From an uncultured Fibrobacter sp. (GTDB taxonomy: Bacteria > Fibrobacterota > Fibrobacteria > Fibrobacterales > Fibrobacteraceae): DNA of 36,414 bases. Below, one piece after another: positions 15,848 to 24,128 of this stretch. The notes beneath the pieces are model-generated. The model was given only the letters and a program-made list of their open reading frames with translations, made no database searches and was not told where the DNA came from. The number at the start of each line of letters is the position of its first letter. The stretch's first letter is position 1. The DNA is taken from positions 1 through 36,414 of the forward strand of contig OMSO01000027.1 of NCBI GenBank assembly GCA_900313675.1. The letters are read 5' to 3'. Made by a program: the position numbers and the translations under genes.

Positions 15848-16433
15848 GCCCCAAAGCCTGGAAAACCTCATCGGTGAATTTGCAAGCCTGCCCGGAATCG
15901 GCCGCAAGACTGCCCGCAGGCTGGCCTACCACGTGCTGACCCGCTCCAAGGAGCAGGTGGCCCAGTTTGCAGATTCCCTGAACGCGGCGGCGGAAAAAGT
16001 CCACCCCTGCCCCAGGTGTTTTTGCTTCACCGACGAAGAGGTTTGCCCCATCTGCAACGAGCGGAAAGACGCCCGGGCCCTGTGCGTGGTGGAGAAAAGT
16101 TCCGACATCGTGCCCTTTGAACGCTCCGGAATTTTCAAGGGACTTTACTTTGTTCTGGGTGGTGTGATTTCGCCCCTGGACGGTATCGGGCCCGAGCAGC
16201 TCCACCTGCCCCAGCTGGTGGAACGCATCAAGACGGAACAGATAGAAGAACTGGTGCTGGCCCTAGGGTCTAGCCCCGAGGCCGACAGCACCGCCCTGAT
16301 GATCGACCGCATGCTCGCCGGCGTGAACGTGAAACGGACCCGCCTTGCCCGCGGCATTCCCATGGGTTCTGACCTGGAATTTGTGGACGAAGTCACCATG
16401 CTCCGGGCCTTCGAAGGGAGGGTCAGCCTGTGA
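15837..16433 (+). CDS. recR: Recombination mediator RecR
   Basis: 198 residues from the ATG at 15837. An in-frame ATG at 15816 would add seven residues deep in the preceding gene, and RecR normally starts about 15 residues before the PGIGRKTA helix-hairpin-helix, as here. The four-cysteine zinc finger is visible (CPRCFCFTDEEVCPIC), followed by a Toprim domain beginning ALCVVEKSSDIVPFE and containing LALGSSPEADSTA. The C-terminal LARGIPMGSDLEFVDEVTMLRAFEGR is diagnostic. RecR works with RecO (and RecF) to load RecA onto SSB-coated gaps. It overlaps the EAL-HDOD gene by 11 bp and the engB start by 4 bp (GTGA). Confidence 0.95.
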   Translation: MNAEPQSLENLIGEFASLPGIGRKTARRLAYHVLTRSKEQVAQFADSLNAAAEKVHPCPRCFCFTDEEVCPICNERKDARALCVVEKSSDIVPFERSGIFKGLYFVLGGVISPLDGIGPEQLHLPQLVERIKTEQIEELVLALGSSPEADSTALMIDRMLAGVNVKRTRLARGIPMGSDLEFVDEVTMLRAFEGRVSL

Positions 16434-17053
16434 ACCCGGTAAAGTTCGACTCCATCGAGATTACAAGCGCCGAATTCGTGAAAAGCGCGGTATCCCTGAA
16501 GGGCCTCCCCGAAGAGCGGCTCCCCCAGGTAGGGTTCCTCGGGCGCTCCAACGTGGGCAAATCTTCCCTGATGAACGCCCTCATGGGCCAGAAAAACCTG
16601 GTCAAGGTCAGTTCTACCCCCGGAAAGACCCGCGAATTGAACTTTTTCAAGGTCAACGGCAAGTTTTTTCTTGTAGATTTACCAGGAGTGGGCTTCGCCA
16701 AAGTCAGCATCCAGAAACGGGACGAGATGGGCGACTTTATCCGCGAGTACGTGGAAAAGTGCAAGGACCTGCGGGGGCTTATCTACCTGGTAGATATCCG
16801 CCACGGCGGGACCGCCATTGACGTAGAGACGGTGGAAAGCATCCGTGCCACGGGTTGCCCCGTGCTGGTGGTGGCAAGCAAGCGCGACAAGGTGAACCAG
16901 TCGGAGTTTGCAAAGAACACGAAGCTCATCCAGGAACGCATGGGGCTGGATTCGAAACCTCTGGCCGTAAGCGCCCTGAAAAAGACCGGCCTGGACCATC
17001 TCTGGCAAGAGATTCTCAAGGCGGTGGAAGGGAACGAACTGGTAGAGAAGTAG
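16430..17053 (+). CDS. engB: Ribosome biogenesis GTPase EngB (YihA/YsxC)
   Basis: A 207-residue TrmE-Era-like GTPase needed for late large-subunit assembly. G1 is GRSNVGKSS, G2/G3 STPGKTRELNFF and VDLPGVGFAKV, G4 SKRDKV, and G5 VSALKKTGL. It starts at GTG, overlapping the recR stop by 4 bp, consistent with translational coupling. The next gene, mlaE, begins at the base after its stop codon, so one operon through mlaF is likely. Length is usual for the family. Confidence 0.94.
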   Translation: MNPVKFDSIEITSAEFVKSAVSLKGLPEERLPQVGFLGRSNVGKSSLMNALMGQKNLVKVSSTPGKTRELNFFKVNGKFFLVDLPGVGFAKVSIQKRDEMGDFIREYVEKCKDLRGLIYLVDIRHGGTAIDVETVESIRATGCPVLVVASKRDKVNQSEFAKNTKLIQERMGLDSKPLAVSALKKTGLDHLWQEILKAVEGNELVEK

Positions 17054-17935
17054 ATGGAGAACGCAGAAGAAAGAATCGGCGCCTCGAGACTGACTCTGGT
17101 GGGGAAAATTTTTCACCACCTGGGGATGTTTTTCATGACCCGCACCCTGGGCCAGCAGGTATGCCTGTTTTTCCGCGCCATCGCCTCCATCTTCTCAAAG
17201 ACCCGAAGCTTCAAGACCGACTCCCGTAACATCATTCTGCAGACCTTCTTTACCGGCGTAGAAATTTTCCCTATTCTGTTTATCGTGGCCACTCTTTTCG
17301 GAGCGGTAGTCATCGTAGAAGTCATGACCCTCATGGGCAAGATGGGCTTTGACGACGTGGTGGGTAACCTGATGGTGGTGGTGATCATCCGTGAACTGGG
17401 GCCGATACTTACAGCATTCCTGATTGCAGGCCGAAGCGGGTCTTCCCTTACCACATACGTCGGTAGCATGGTCATCAATTCCGAAGTGGACGCACTTGCC
17501 ACCATGGGGGTAGATCCCATCCGTTACCTGGTGATGCCAGGCCTCATCGGCGGCTCCATCGCCACCCTCATCATGACCATCTTCTTTAGCGGTAGCGCCA
17601 TCGGAGCGGGATTTCTCATAACCAAGGCCGCCATTTTTCTTACCGGGAACGCACTGAACCTGCAGCTCACCTGGGACTACCTGAGCAACGAAATCTTGAA
17701 GGCCCTTACCACCATGGACTTTGTGCTGATCGTGGTCAAACCGCTGGTGTTTGGCTGTATCATTACCACCAACGCCTGCTACCAGGCCCTGAACATCGCT
17801 CACGACGTGCGTCAGGTTCCAAAGGCCACCTCCCGCTCCGTCATCAAGTCTTTCCTCTATATCGTTTGTGCCGACGTGGTTCTTTCGCTGTTCTATTTCT
17901 TCGACTACTTCAACGAACTTTCGAGAATCATCTAG
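17054..17935 (+). CDS. mlaE: MlaE-type ABC permease (phospholipid asymmetry transport)
   Basis: A 293-residue inner-membrane permease of the MlaE/YrbE (DUF140) family. After a short amphipathic N-terminal region come about five membrane segments. Diagnostic are FFTGVEIFPILFIVATLFGAVVIVE, VVVIIRELGPILTAFLIAGRSGSS, and INSEVDALATMGVDPIRYLVMP, the conserved cytoplasmic coupling helix. With MlaF it would move phospholipids between the membranes to keep outer-membrane lipid asymmetry. The start abuts the engB stop with no gap. mlaF follows after 9 bp, but no MCE-domain protein (MlaD) follows, so the substrate-binding part must be encoded elsewhere. Confidence 0.9.
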   Translation: MENAEERIGASRLTLVGKIFHHLGMFFMTRTLGQQVCLFFRAIASIFSKTRSFKTDSRNIILQTFFTGVEIFPILFIVATLFGAVVIVEVMTLMGKMGFDDVVGNLMVVVIIRELGPILTAFLIAGRSGSSLTTYVGSMVINSEVDALATMGVDPIRYLVMPGLIGGSIATLIMTIFFSGSAIGAGFLITKAAIFLTGNALNLQLTWDYLSNEILKALTTMDFVLIVVKPLVFGCIITTNACYQALNIAHDVRQVPKATSRSVIKSFLYIVCADVVLSLFYFFDYFNELSRII

Positions 17936-17944
17936 GGTGGACCG

Positions 17945-18763
17945 ATGCAAGACGAAGCGCTGCGCATAGAGAATTTGCACTTGACCTACAGGGGGCTAAG
18001 CGGCACGGCTTTTTCGAAGCCCGGCGCCTACGGTTTTTTCAGCACGATACAGCAGCACGATGACGACGCCGAACTGATTTCGGGAGCGGACCTTTCTCTA
18101 AAGCGGGGCGAGACCCTCTGCATTGGCGGTCCCTCCGGTCAGGGCAAGAGCGCCTTGTTGCGCGTGATTGCAGGACTTGCGCGGCCCAGTTCGGGCAGGG
18201 TGTTCTACTTTGGCGAATACATTCCGCCGGAACGCCTGACCGCCCTGGAAGTGGCCAAACGGCAAGTCGGGCTCGTGTTCCAGAATGGGGCCCTGATTTC
18301 GAACCTTCGTGTGCGTGACAACATCGCCCTCCCCCTCCGTTACCACAAAAAGGGTTCCGCCGAAGAAATCGAGGAAAAAATCAACATGGCCCTGGACCTG
18401 ATGCGCGTCCGCGACTGCGCGAACATGTTTCCCCACCAGTTGAGCGTAGGCATGCAAAAGCGCGTGGCCATCGCCCGCAGCTGGGCCATGGACCCCATGC
18501 TGCTCTTGATGGACGAGCCCACCGCAGGTCTAGACAACTACAACCGCAGAAACCTGTTGCCCCTGATTGACAACATGCGGACCTTGTTCAAGACATCCAT
18601 CATCATCATCACCCACGACCTGATGATTGCCAAGGAACTGGGCTGCAACCTGTGTTTCTTGTACCACAAGAAGCTTACCGAGCCCCACAGCTTTGATTAC
18701 TGGCTCAACGCCGACAACGACATTTCCAAGGTGCTCTTCCGCGACTTGCGGACAAGCGGGTAG
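17945..18763 (+). CDS. mlaF: MlaF-type ABC ATPase partner of MlaE
   Basis: A 272-residue ABC ATPase. Walker A is GPSGQGKSALLR (about residues 62-73), the Q-loop is VFQNGALI, Walker B is LLLMDEPTAGLD, and the switch histidine is in IIITHDL. The signature reads LSVGMQKR where MlaF normally has LSGGM, a substitution at the second Gly. An insertion of about 25 residues (GTAFSKPGAYGFFSTIQQHD and beyond) precedes the SGADLSLKRGE strand, and the C-terminal tail is specific to this protein. It follows mlaE by 9 bp with a GGGTGG Shine-Dalgarno. Together they form a MlaFE core without MlaB, MlaC or MlaD nearby. Confidence 0.88.
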   Translation: MQDEALRIENLHLTYRGLSGTAFSKPGAYGFFSTIQQHDDDAELISGADLSLKRGETLCIGGPSGQGKSALLRVIAGLARPSSGRVFYFGEYIPPERLTALEVAKRQVGLVFQNGALISNLRVRDNIALPLRYHKKGSAEEIEEKINMALDLMRVRDCANMFPHQLSVGMQKRVAIARSWAMDPMLLLMDEPTAGLDNYNRRNLLPLIDNMRTLFKTSIIIITHDLMIAKELGCNLCFLYHKKLTEPHSFDYWLNADNDISKVLFRDLRTSG

Positions 18764-18911
18764 AGCGGCTTCGCCGCAGTGAGTAGTGAGTAATGGGTAA
18801 TGAGTTTTGAGTTTTGAGTTTTGATAATCGCGCCTTCGGCGCCAAATTAAAAACTGACAACTCACAACTCATCACTGACAACTCATTTCACACTTTTCTA
18901 TATTCCCCCAT
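18764..18911. repeat. Facing heptamer-repeat arms around a GC hairpin, between mlaF and pyrC
   Basis: GCGGC-TTC-GCCGC (18765-18777) is followed by TGAGTTT-type heptamers (about 18778-18822), then GCGCC-TTC-GGCGC (18830-18842), then ACTCACA/ACTGACA-type heptamers (about 18850-18888) that are roughly the reverse complement of the first set. The whole forms one long imperfect inverted repeat capped by the GC hairpin. The right arm supplies CTGACA (18875-18880), which fits as a -35 for pyrC. No gene is present. Confidence 0.75.
18875..18911 (+). promoter_or_regulatory. Probable leaderless promoter of pyrC
   Basis: CTGACA (18875-18880), 18 bp, TATATT (18899-18904). The predicted transcription start falls at or one base before the pyrC ATG (18912). 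The bases before the ATG are CCCCCAT, so no Shine-Dalgarno exists. The -35 lies in a heptamer repeat unit. Confidence 0.5.
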
Positions 18912-19916
18912 ATGCTCCTCCCCTTACCCGACGATTTTCATGCACACCTGCGGCAGGGCGACTTGATGCCCGGCTACGTGCGGGATTTGGCCGCTCAGTT
19001 TGGCCGCGCCATCATCATGCCGAACACCGTTCCCGCCATGACCAGCGCCAAGGCCATCGCCGAATACAAGAAGGAAATTCTTGCGGCGGCAAAGGATGTG
19101 CGCCCGGACTTTGAACCCCTCATGACCTTCAAGCTGAACCCGAACTACACGGAGCAAGACCTGAAAGACATGATGGACGTAGGCGTGGTGGCCGGAAAGT
19201 ATTACCCCGCAGGAGTCACGACCAACAGTGCCGACGGCATCAGCGACTTCGAAGGGATTTTCCCTGTGGTGGCCTTGATGGAAAAGCTGGGTCTGGTGCT
19301 GTGCGTCCACGGCGAAGAGCCCGGCGAGTTCTGCCTGGACCGTGAACCTGCCTTTATCAAGCGGGTAGAGGCCCTGGCCGAAAAATTCCCGAAGCTGAAA
19401 ATCATCTTCGAGCACGTGAGTTCCGCAAAGTCCGTAGAGGCGGTCAAAAAACTTGGGCCAAACGTAGCCGCCACCATTACGGTGCACCACCTGATGATGA
19501 CTCTGGACGACATCGTAGGTGACGCCCTCCGGCCGCACCATTTTTGCAAGCCCCTGCCCAAGCGGCCGGAAGACCGTGCCGCCATTCGCGAAGCCGCCTT
19601 CAGCGGCAGCCCCAAGTTCTTTCTCGGCACGGACTCCGCCCCGCACCAGCTGGGCAAAAAGGAATGTCCTTGCGGGGCGGCGGGCGTCTATAGCGCTCCT
19701 GTGGCCCTGCCTCTCCTTGTGCAGGAATTCGAAAAGGCCGGCCATCTGGACAAACTTCCGGATTTTATCGCCGGTTTCGGGGCCGACTTCTACGGCATTC
19801 CCCGCACCCAAAAGCAGGTGGAAATCGTCAAGGAACCCTGGACCGTGCCCGCCACCGTGAACGGAGTGGTCCCGCTGGCCGCAGGCGAAACATTGGAATG
19901 GAAAATTAAGCGGTAA
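18912..19916 (+). CDS. pyrC: Dihydroorotase, type II (PyrC)
   Basis: A 334-residue class II (E. coli-type, homodimeric) dihydroorotase, which closes carbamoyl-aspartate to dihydroorotate in pyrimidine synthesis. Zinc ligands H10 and H12 are in DDFHAHLRQGD. K96 in AGKYYPAGVT is the carbamylated lysine bridging the two metals. MPNTVPAM, FEHVSSAKSVEAV, TVHHLMMTLDDI and LGTDSAPHQLGKKECPCGAAG are further active-site blocks. Length is usual. The ATG lacks a Shine-Dalgarno. No other pyr gene is nearby. Confidence 0.95.
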   Translation: MLLPLPDDFHAHLRQGDLMPGYVRDLAAQFGRAIIMPNTVPAMTSAKAIAEYKKEILAAAKDVRPDFEPLMTFKLNPNYTEQDLKDMMDVGVVAGKYYPAGVTTNSADGISDFEGIFPVVALMEKLGLVLCVHGEEPGEFCLDREPAFIKRVEALAEKFPKLKIIFEHVSSAKSVEAVKKLGPNVAATITVHHLMMTLDDIVGDALRPHHFCKPLPKRPEDRAAIREAAFSGSPKFFLGTDSAPHQLGKKECPCGAAGVYSAPVALPLLVQEFEKAGHLDKLPDFIAGFGADFYGIPRTQKQVEIVKEPWTVPATVNGVVPLAAGETLEWKIKR

Positions 19917-19958
19917 AAACGCCAAAAAGTGGCTTGTCCGCCATAAAAAATATACATT

Positions 19959-20699
19959 ATGGGAGTACGCTCCCTATTTGGATTTTTTATGGCTTTTATT
20001 CGCGCTGTACTTTTCTACTTGACCATTTTTTCCGGGATGATCATCCTCGGCACACCCTACATTATTTACAAGGGAACTTTCTGCAGGCGCAAGAACGAAA
20101 TCACCAATGTCTGCAGTTTCTATTTCAGGTACGTTGTCTTTAGGCTGTTCGGTATCAAGGTCAAGGTAGAAGGAGCAGAAAACATTCCCAAGGACAGGGG
20201 ATTTGTCATCGTGGCAAACCACACGAGTTTTCTGGACATTCCCGTTTTCTGGCCCTCCATCGGGAACGCCGCCTTCGTGGCAAAGGCCGCCCTCTGGAAA
20301 GCTCCCGTTTTCGGATGGGTGCTGGACAGCATCGGCTGCATTCCCGTGCACAAGAATCCCCGGAAAAATGCGGACATGGGCAAGCTGATCCGGGACCGCA
20401 TTGACCACAATTACAACATCGTCATTTTCCCCGAAGGACACCGCAGCGCCGACGGTAAATTGCTTCCGTTCCAGAACGGCATTTTCAAGATGGCCAAGGA
20501 AAACGGGCTCCCTCTGGTGCCCGTTACCCTCATCGGAACAGGGAAATGCCTGTCCAAGGTCAGGTGGGCCATGAACCCCGGCGAAGTCCGCATCATAATC
20601 CACCCGCTACAGGCTAGCGAGAGTTATGCGGACAAGACCGCCGTCCTGCTTCGGGACGAAATCCACGACATTATCGAAAAAGATTTAAAGGAGGCCTAA
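19959..20699 (+). CDS. plsC: 1-acyl-sn-glycerol-3-phosphate acyltransferase (PlsC-like)
   Basis: A 246-residue membrane-bound acyltransferase making phosphatidic acid from lysophosphatidic acid. An N-terminal hydrophobic segment (IRAVLFYLTIFSGMIILGTPY) precedes the NHX4D catalytic motif NHTSFLD, the substrate motif FPEGHRS, and the VPVTLIG strand. The ATG at 19959 has no clear Shine-Dalgarno; the in-frame ATG at 19989 (MAFIRAV) is an alternative and would still keep the membrane segment. Its stop is one base before the rnr ATG, and the rnr Shine-Dalgarno GGAGG lies in its last codons, so they are coupled. Confidence 0.88.
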   Translation: MGVRSLFGFFMAFIRAVLFYLTIFSGMIILGTPYIIYKGTFCRRKNEITNVCSFYFRYVVFRLFGIKVKVEGAENIPKDRGFVIVANHTSFLDIPVFWPSIGNAAFVAKAALWKAPVFGWVLDSIGCIPVHKNPRKNADMGKLIRDRIDHNYNIVIFPEGHRSADGKLLPFQNGIFKMAKENGLPLVPVTLIGTGKCLSKVRWAMNPGEVRIIIHPLQASESYADKTAVLLRDEIHDIIEKDLKEA

Positions 20700-20700
20700 A

Positions 20701-22998
20701 ATGGCACAGCGTTTACCCAGCGAAGAACAGATTATCGCCATACTCCGTGACGAACCTATGGTCGGCAGTCAACTGCGTGGCGCCCTCGGGCTCCCCAAGA
20801 AACAGAAAATGGCATTCAAGCAGATGCTGGCCGACATGGTGGAGCGGGGCCTGTTGAAGCGCACCAGCCACAAGGAATACCAGCTGGGCGACGGAGAAAC
20901 GCAAGAAGAAAAGCGCGAAAAGCGTTTCAAGAAAATCGCGGAACAGGGCGGCGAAGACAACCGCAGGCCCGCAGCCCGTAGCCGCAGGCAAAAAGACAAG
21001 GAAAACGAGACCCGTATCAAGCGGGGAATCCTGCACCAGATTGGTGACGAAGATTGGGAAGTCCACGAACTGGAAACGGGCAAGGTTTACGAGATGGCCC
21101 ACCGCCGGCAGGCGCCGGGCAAAGAGGGCGAGACCATCAGCTTTACCCTGTACCCCCACCCGAAACTCAAGCACAGCTACTTGGCCAAGGTGGACCGAAC
21201 CGCCGAGGCCATGAACATTTCCTGGGCGGAGGTGAAGCAGAAATTCATGGACGAGAACAACCTGCCCAAGGATTTCTCCCCCGCCATCAAGAAATTTGTA
21301 GAAGGCATCAAGGAGCCGGGCCCCAAGGATTTCAAGGGACGTATCGACTACCGCAAGCTGGATATCCTCTGCATTGACCCCGAAGGGGCCATGGACCACG
21401 ACGACGCCATCAGCGTGGAACGCCTGCCAAACGGCGGCTACAAGCTGGGAGTGCACATCGCCGATGTAAGCTACTACGTGCCCGAAGGCTCTGACCTGGA
21501 CGAAGAAGCCCTGGAAAGGAGCTACACCCAGTACCTGCCCTGGACCGCCGTGCCCATGCTTCCCGAAAAGCTTTCTAGCGGAGTGTGCAGCCTGCACCAG
21601 GGCGTGGACCGCTGCGCCTTCACCTGTATGATGGAACTGGACAAGAACGCAAACGTACTCAGTTGGGATTTCCACAGGAGTATCGTGAACATTACCAAGG
21701 GCATCACCTACCAAGAAGCGGTGAAGATGATGGAAGCGGGTGACGAATCCATCAATGCCCTGGCCGAAGTCACGGCGCTCCTCAAGAAGAACCGCACCAA
21801 GGAGGGCTTGCTGGAATTCAAGAGCACCGAATACGGCTGCAAGTTCAACGAGGCCGGCGAACCCGTACAGATTGTGCCCCGCCAGAGCGACGAATCCAAT
21901 TCCTGGGTAGAAGAGTGCATGCTGATTGCCAACAACTGCTGCGCCAAGGAACTCAAGAAGAGAAAACTCCAGGGCATCTACCGTATCCACGAAGCACCCG
22001 ACACCAAGGACATCATGGAACTGTACTACATGTACCCCGACCTGTTCAAGGACGCTCCCGTGATGCTTCGCGACCTGGGCAAGCCCCGCAGTGGCGACAC
22101 CAACCTGAACCCCGTCGCCTTCAAGCTGTACCAGCATCTGGTCAAGCGCGCAGGCAACGACGAAACCTTGATGAACCGCATTTTGCGCAGCATGCAAAAA
22201 GCCCATTACGACAGCAACAGCTTTGGTCACTTCGCCTTGAACTGGCAGGACTACAGCCACTTTACCAGCCCCATCCGCCGGTACGCCGACCTGTGGTGCC
22301 ATCGGGAACTGGCCCGCAAGGGCGCCGAAATTAACGCCGAACGCGCCGAAAGCGTTATTGAAGTCTGCGACCTGATTTCGGCCAACGAAATCAAGAACAT
22401 GAAGGTGGAACGCATTTCCATCAAGGTGTGCAGCTGCTGGATTTTAAAGAACCGCATAGGCGACGACTTCGAAGCAAGCGTCACGGGCATCGAGGAATGG
22501 GGAATCTACGTCTCCATTCCGGACCCCATCGCCGAGGGCCTGGTGCGCTTCCGCGATATCGCCGGAGAAGATTTCTACGTGTTCAACCCGGACCAAGGGC
22601 TTGCTTTCGGGAAGCGCAGTGGCCGCACCTTCCGCAGGGGCGACAAGGTACTGGTGCGGCTACTCCGCGTAGATCCTCTACGCGGCCAGGCCGATTTCAG
22701 CATTCTGGAAAAGCTTTCCTCCGAACCCAAGAAGCGCCGCCGTCAGGGCGAGTCCCGCGACAGCTACCGTGACGTTCACGAACGTGCGGACCGTGCCGCC
22801 GCCGCAGAGGCGCTGGGCTATGTGAGCCAGCCCGACGATGACGATTTCGACGCAATGGATATCCCACCGCGGGCACGCAATCGCGCAGCACGACGCAAAA
22901 GCCTGCAACAGAATCATCAACGCGGGGGTAAAAAGAACAGCGGATTCTCTGAAAATCGCGGGAAAGACCGTCGAAAAAAAGCCCAGAAGCGTAGATAA
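20701..22998 (+). CDS. rnr: Ribonuclease R
   Basis: A 765-residue RNase II/R family 3'-5' exoribonuclease for structured RNA. Residues 1-65 are a winged-helix (EEQIIAILRDEPMVGSQLRGAL), followed by a basic stretch (about 75-110) and cold-shock-like beta domains. The catalytic RNB domain has D226, D232, D234 and D235 in IDPEGAMDHDDAIS, then YTQYLPWTAVPMLPEKLSSG and FTSPIRRYADLW. An S1 domain follows (FEASVTGIEEWGIYVSIPDP) and a very basic C-terminal tail rich in Arg and Lys. RNase R rather than RNase II is supported by the N-terminal helix-turn-helix and basic tail. GGAGG lies in the preceding gene. Confidence 0.94.
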   Translation: MAQRLPSEEQIIAILRDEPMVGSQLRGALGLPKKQKMAFKQMLADMVERGLLKRTSHKEYQLGDGETQEEKREKRFKKIAEQGGEDNRRPAARSRRQKDKENETRIKRGILHQIGDEDWEVHELETGKVYEMAHRRQAPGKEGETISFTLYPHPKLKHSYLAKVDRTAEAMNISWAEVKQKFMDENNLPKDFSPAIKKFVEGIKEPGPKDFKGRIDYRKLDILCIDPEGAMDHDDAISVERLPNGGYKLGVHIADVSYYVPEGSDLDEEALERSYTQYLPWTAVPMLPEKLSSGVCSLHQGVDRCAFTCMMELDKNANVLSWDFHRSIVNITKGITYQEAVKMMEAGDESINALAEVTALLKKNRTKEGLLEFKSTEYGCKFNEAGEPVQIVPRQSDESNSWVEECMLIANNCCAKELKKRKLQGIYRIHEAPDTKDIMELYYMYPDLFKDAPVMLRDLGKPRSGDTNLNPVAFKLYQHLVKRAGNDETLMNRILRSMQKAHYDSNSFGHFALNWQDYSHFTSPIRRYADLWCHRELARKGAEINAERAESVIEVCDLISANEIKNMKVERISIKVCSCWILKNRIGDDFEASVTGIEEWGIYVSIPDPIAEGLVRFRDIAGEDFYVFNPDQGLAFGKRSGRTFRRGDKVLVRLLRVDPLRGQADFSILEKLSSEPKKRRRQGESRDSYRDVHERADRAAAAEALGYVSQPDDDDFDAMDIPPRARNRAARRKSLQQNHQRGGKKNSGFSENRGKDRRKKAQKRR

Positions 22999-23016
22999 AA
23001 GGCATTGGTAGTCTAA

Positions 23017-23913
23017 ATGGAAAATCCAAACGGAAAAATCATTCTTTATTCAAGTTACCAAGTAGGAGAATCTCTACCGGGCTATGTCCGCTTTGCGTTG
23101 AAGCACTTAACGGAAACAGGCTTTAAGGTAGTGCTACTGACCAATCGCCGTGAGCTTTCCGCCGAGACGCTTGATTTTCTAAACAACAATAACATCTTCC
23201 TTTACCAAACAGAAAATCACGGCTTCGACTTTGGAATGTGGCGGCGTTTTTTAAAAGACCTCGCTGCGGGACGAGGCGAATTTGTCTCCTTGACAGGGAT
23301 AAACCGATTGCTGTTGATGAACGACTCCATTGTCTATTTTCAGGATCGATTCAAGGAGTTCGTTGAGCTTGCCGAAAGCAATACAGCTGATGCAATCTCA
23401 TTGACCAAGAGCAAGGAATATCACCCCCACTTGCAAAGCTTTTTTCTTTACCTCAAGCCAGAGGCTTTAGGTGCTTTTTTCATGCACCTACTAGAAACTC
23501 CGGAACAAGAAAACTATTACGACGTTGTACACAAGCTAGAAATCGGCTTAGGGAAAGCTTTCATAGACGCCGAGGTCACCTGCGATTCTCTTTTCAAGAC
23601 AGGGCCATTGCCAGTGCTTGAGTACCCGAATTTGCTAGCTCAAGGATGCGGATTCATCAAACGTCGTCTATTGCAAGGCAGACAATCCGTCAAGGAAAAG
23701 CTTTTTTATGTCCGTCGGGGCGCATCTGATGTTTTAAATGCAGATTACCACCAAATGGTGATAGATAGCGGGCTAGCACCGGATTTCAAGGAAGAATGGC
23801 TCCCTAGTTATATTGGCGGAAGCATTCGAAAGGTATTCGACAAGATATGGGAAAAGCCCCTAGAAAAATTTGGGGCCCCCATTTACAACAAATTCATCAA
23901 GCCAAATGTATAA
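23017..23913 (+). CDS. Rhamnan synthesis F (RgpF)-family protein
   Basis: A 298-residue protein of the RgpF family (PF05045), glycosyltransferase-like proteins of cell-surface polysaccharide synthesis. Recognisable are the start KIILYSSYQVGESLPGYVRF, then YQTENHGFDFGMWRRFL, LLLMNDSIVYFQDRF, and LQSFFLYLKPEALGAFF, which line up with the family core. It has no signal peptide or membrane segment, so it should be cytoplasmic. It is distinctly more AT-rich than rnr before it and yidC after it, and is flanked on the right by an unusual hairpin cluster, suggesting a recently acquired gene. The substrate is unknown. The Shine-Dalgarno is weak. Confidence 0.75.
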   Translation: MENPNGKIILYSSYQVGESLPGYVRFALKHLTETGFKVVLLTNRRELSAETLDFLNNNNIFLYQTENHGFDFGMWRRFLKDLAAGRGEFVSLTGINRLLLMNDSIVYFQDRFKEFVELAESNTADAISLTKSKEYHPHLQSFFLYLKPEALGAFFMHLLETPEQENYYDVVHKLEIGLGKAFIDAEVTCDSLFKTGPLPVLEYPNLLAQGCGFIKRRLLQGRQSVKEKLFYVRRGASDVLNADYHQMVIDSGLAPDFKEEWLPSYIGGSIRKVFDKIWEKPLEKFGAPIYNKFIKPNV

Positions 23914-24128
23914 CAACTAGGGAAGGCTTACGCCCTCCCTAAGACCTACCCTGCGCTCAATATACGATAAGGGAAGGCTTCGCCCTCCCTAACACCTACC
24001 TTACACTTAATAATTCGCTATACATTGGTCGAAAGTCTTTGGCGAAGCGAATTATTTGCGTGGGCGCACCAAAGGTGCGCAAATAACGCCAATACAATAA
24101 GGGAAGACTTACGCCCTCCCTAAGACCG
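23914..24128. repeat. Cluster of hairpin repeats between rgpF-like gene and yidC
   Basis: Three copies of a roughly 26-bp imperfect palindrome, AGGGAAGGC-TTAC-GCCCTCCCT plus AAGACC or AACACC, lie at 23918-23950, 23968-24000 and 24098-24127. Between copies two and three are an 11-bp inverted repeat AATAATTCGCT/AGCGAATTATT (24009-24019 and 24046-24056), a 9-bp one TTATTTGCG/CGCAAATAA (24052-24060 and 24078-24086), and nested inside that GCGCACC-AAA-GGTGCGC (24064-24080). The genes on both sides end into this region, so it may act in transcription termination, although none of the stems is followed by a long T-run. Confidence 0.8.

Noticed and set aside
20713..22302. 529-codon open frame opposite rnr
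   Set aside because: Antisense shadow of the well-conserved RNase R domains; no motif and no ribosome-binding site.
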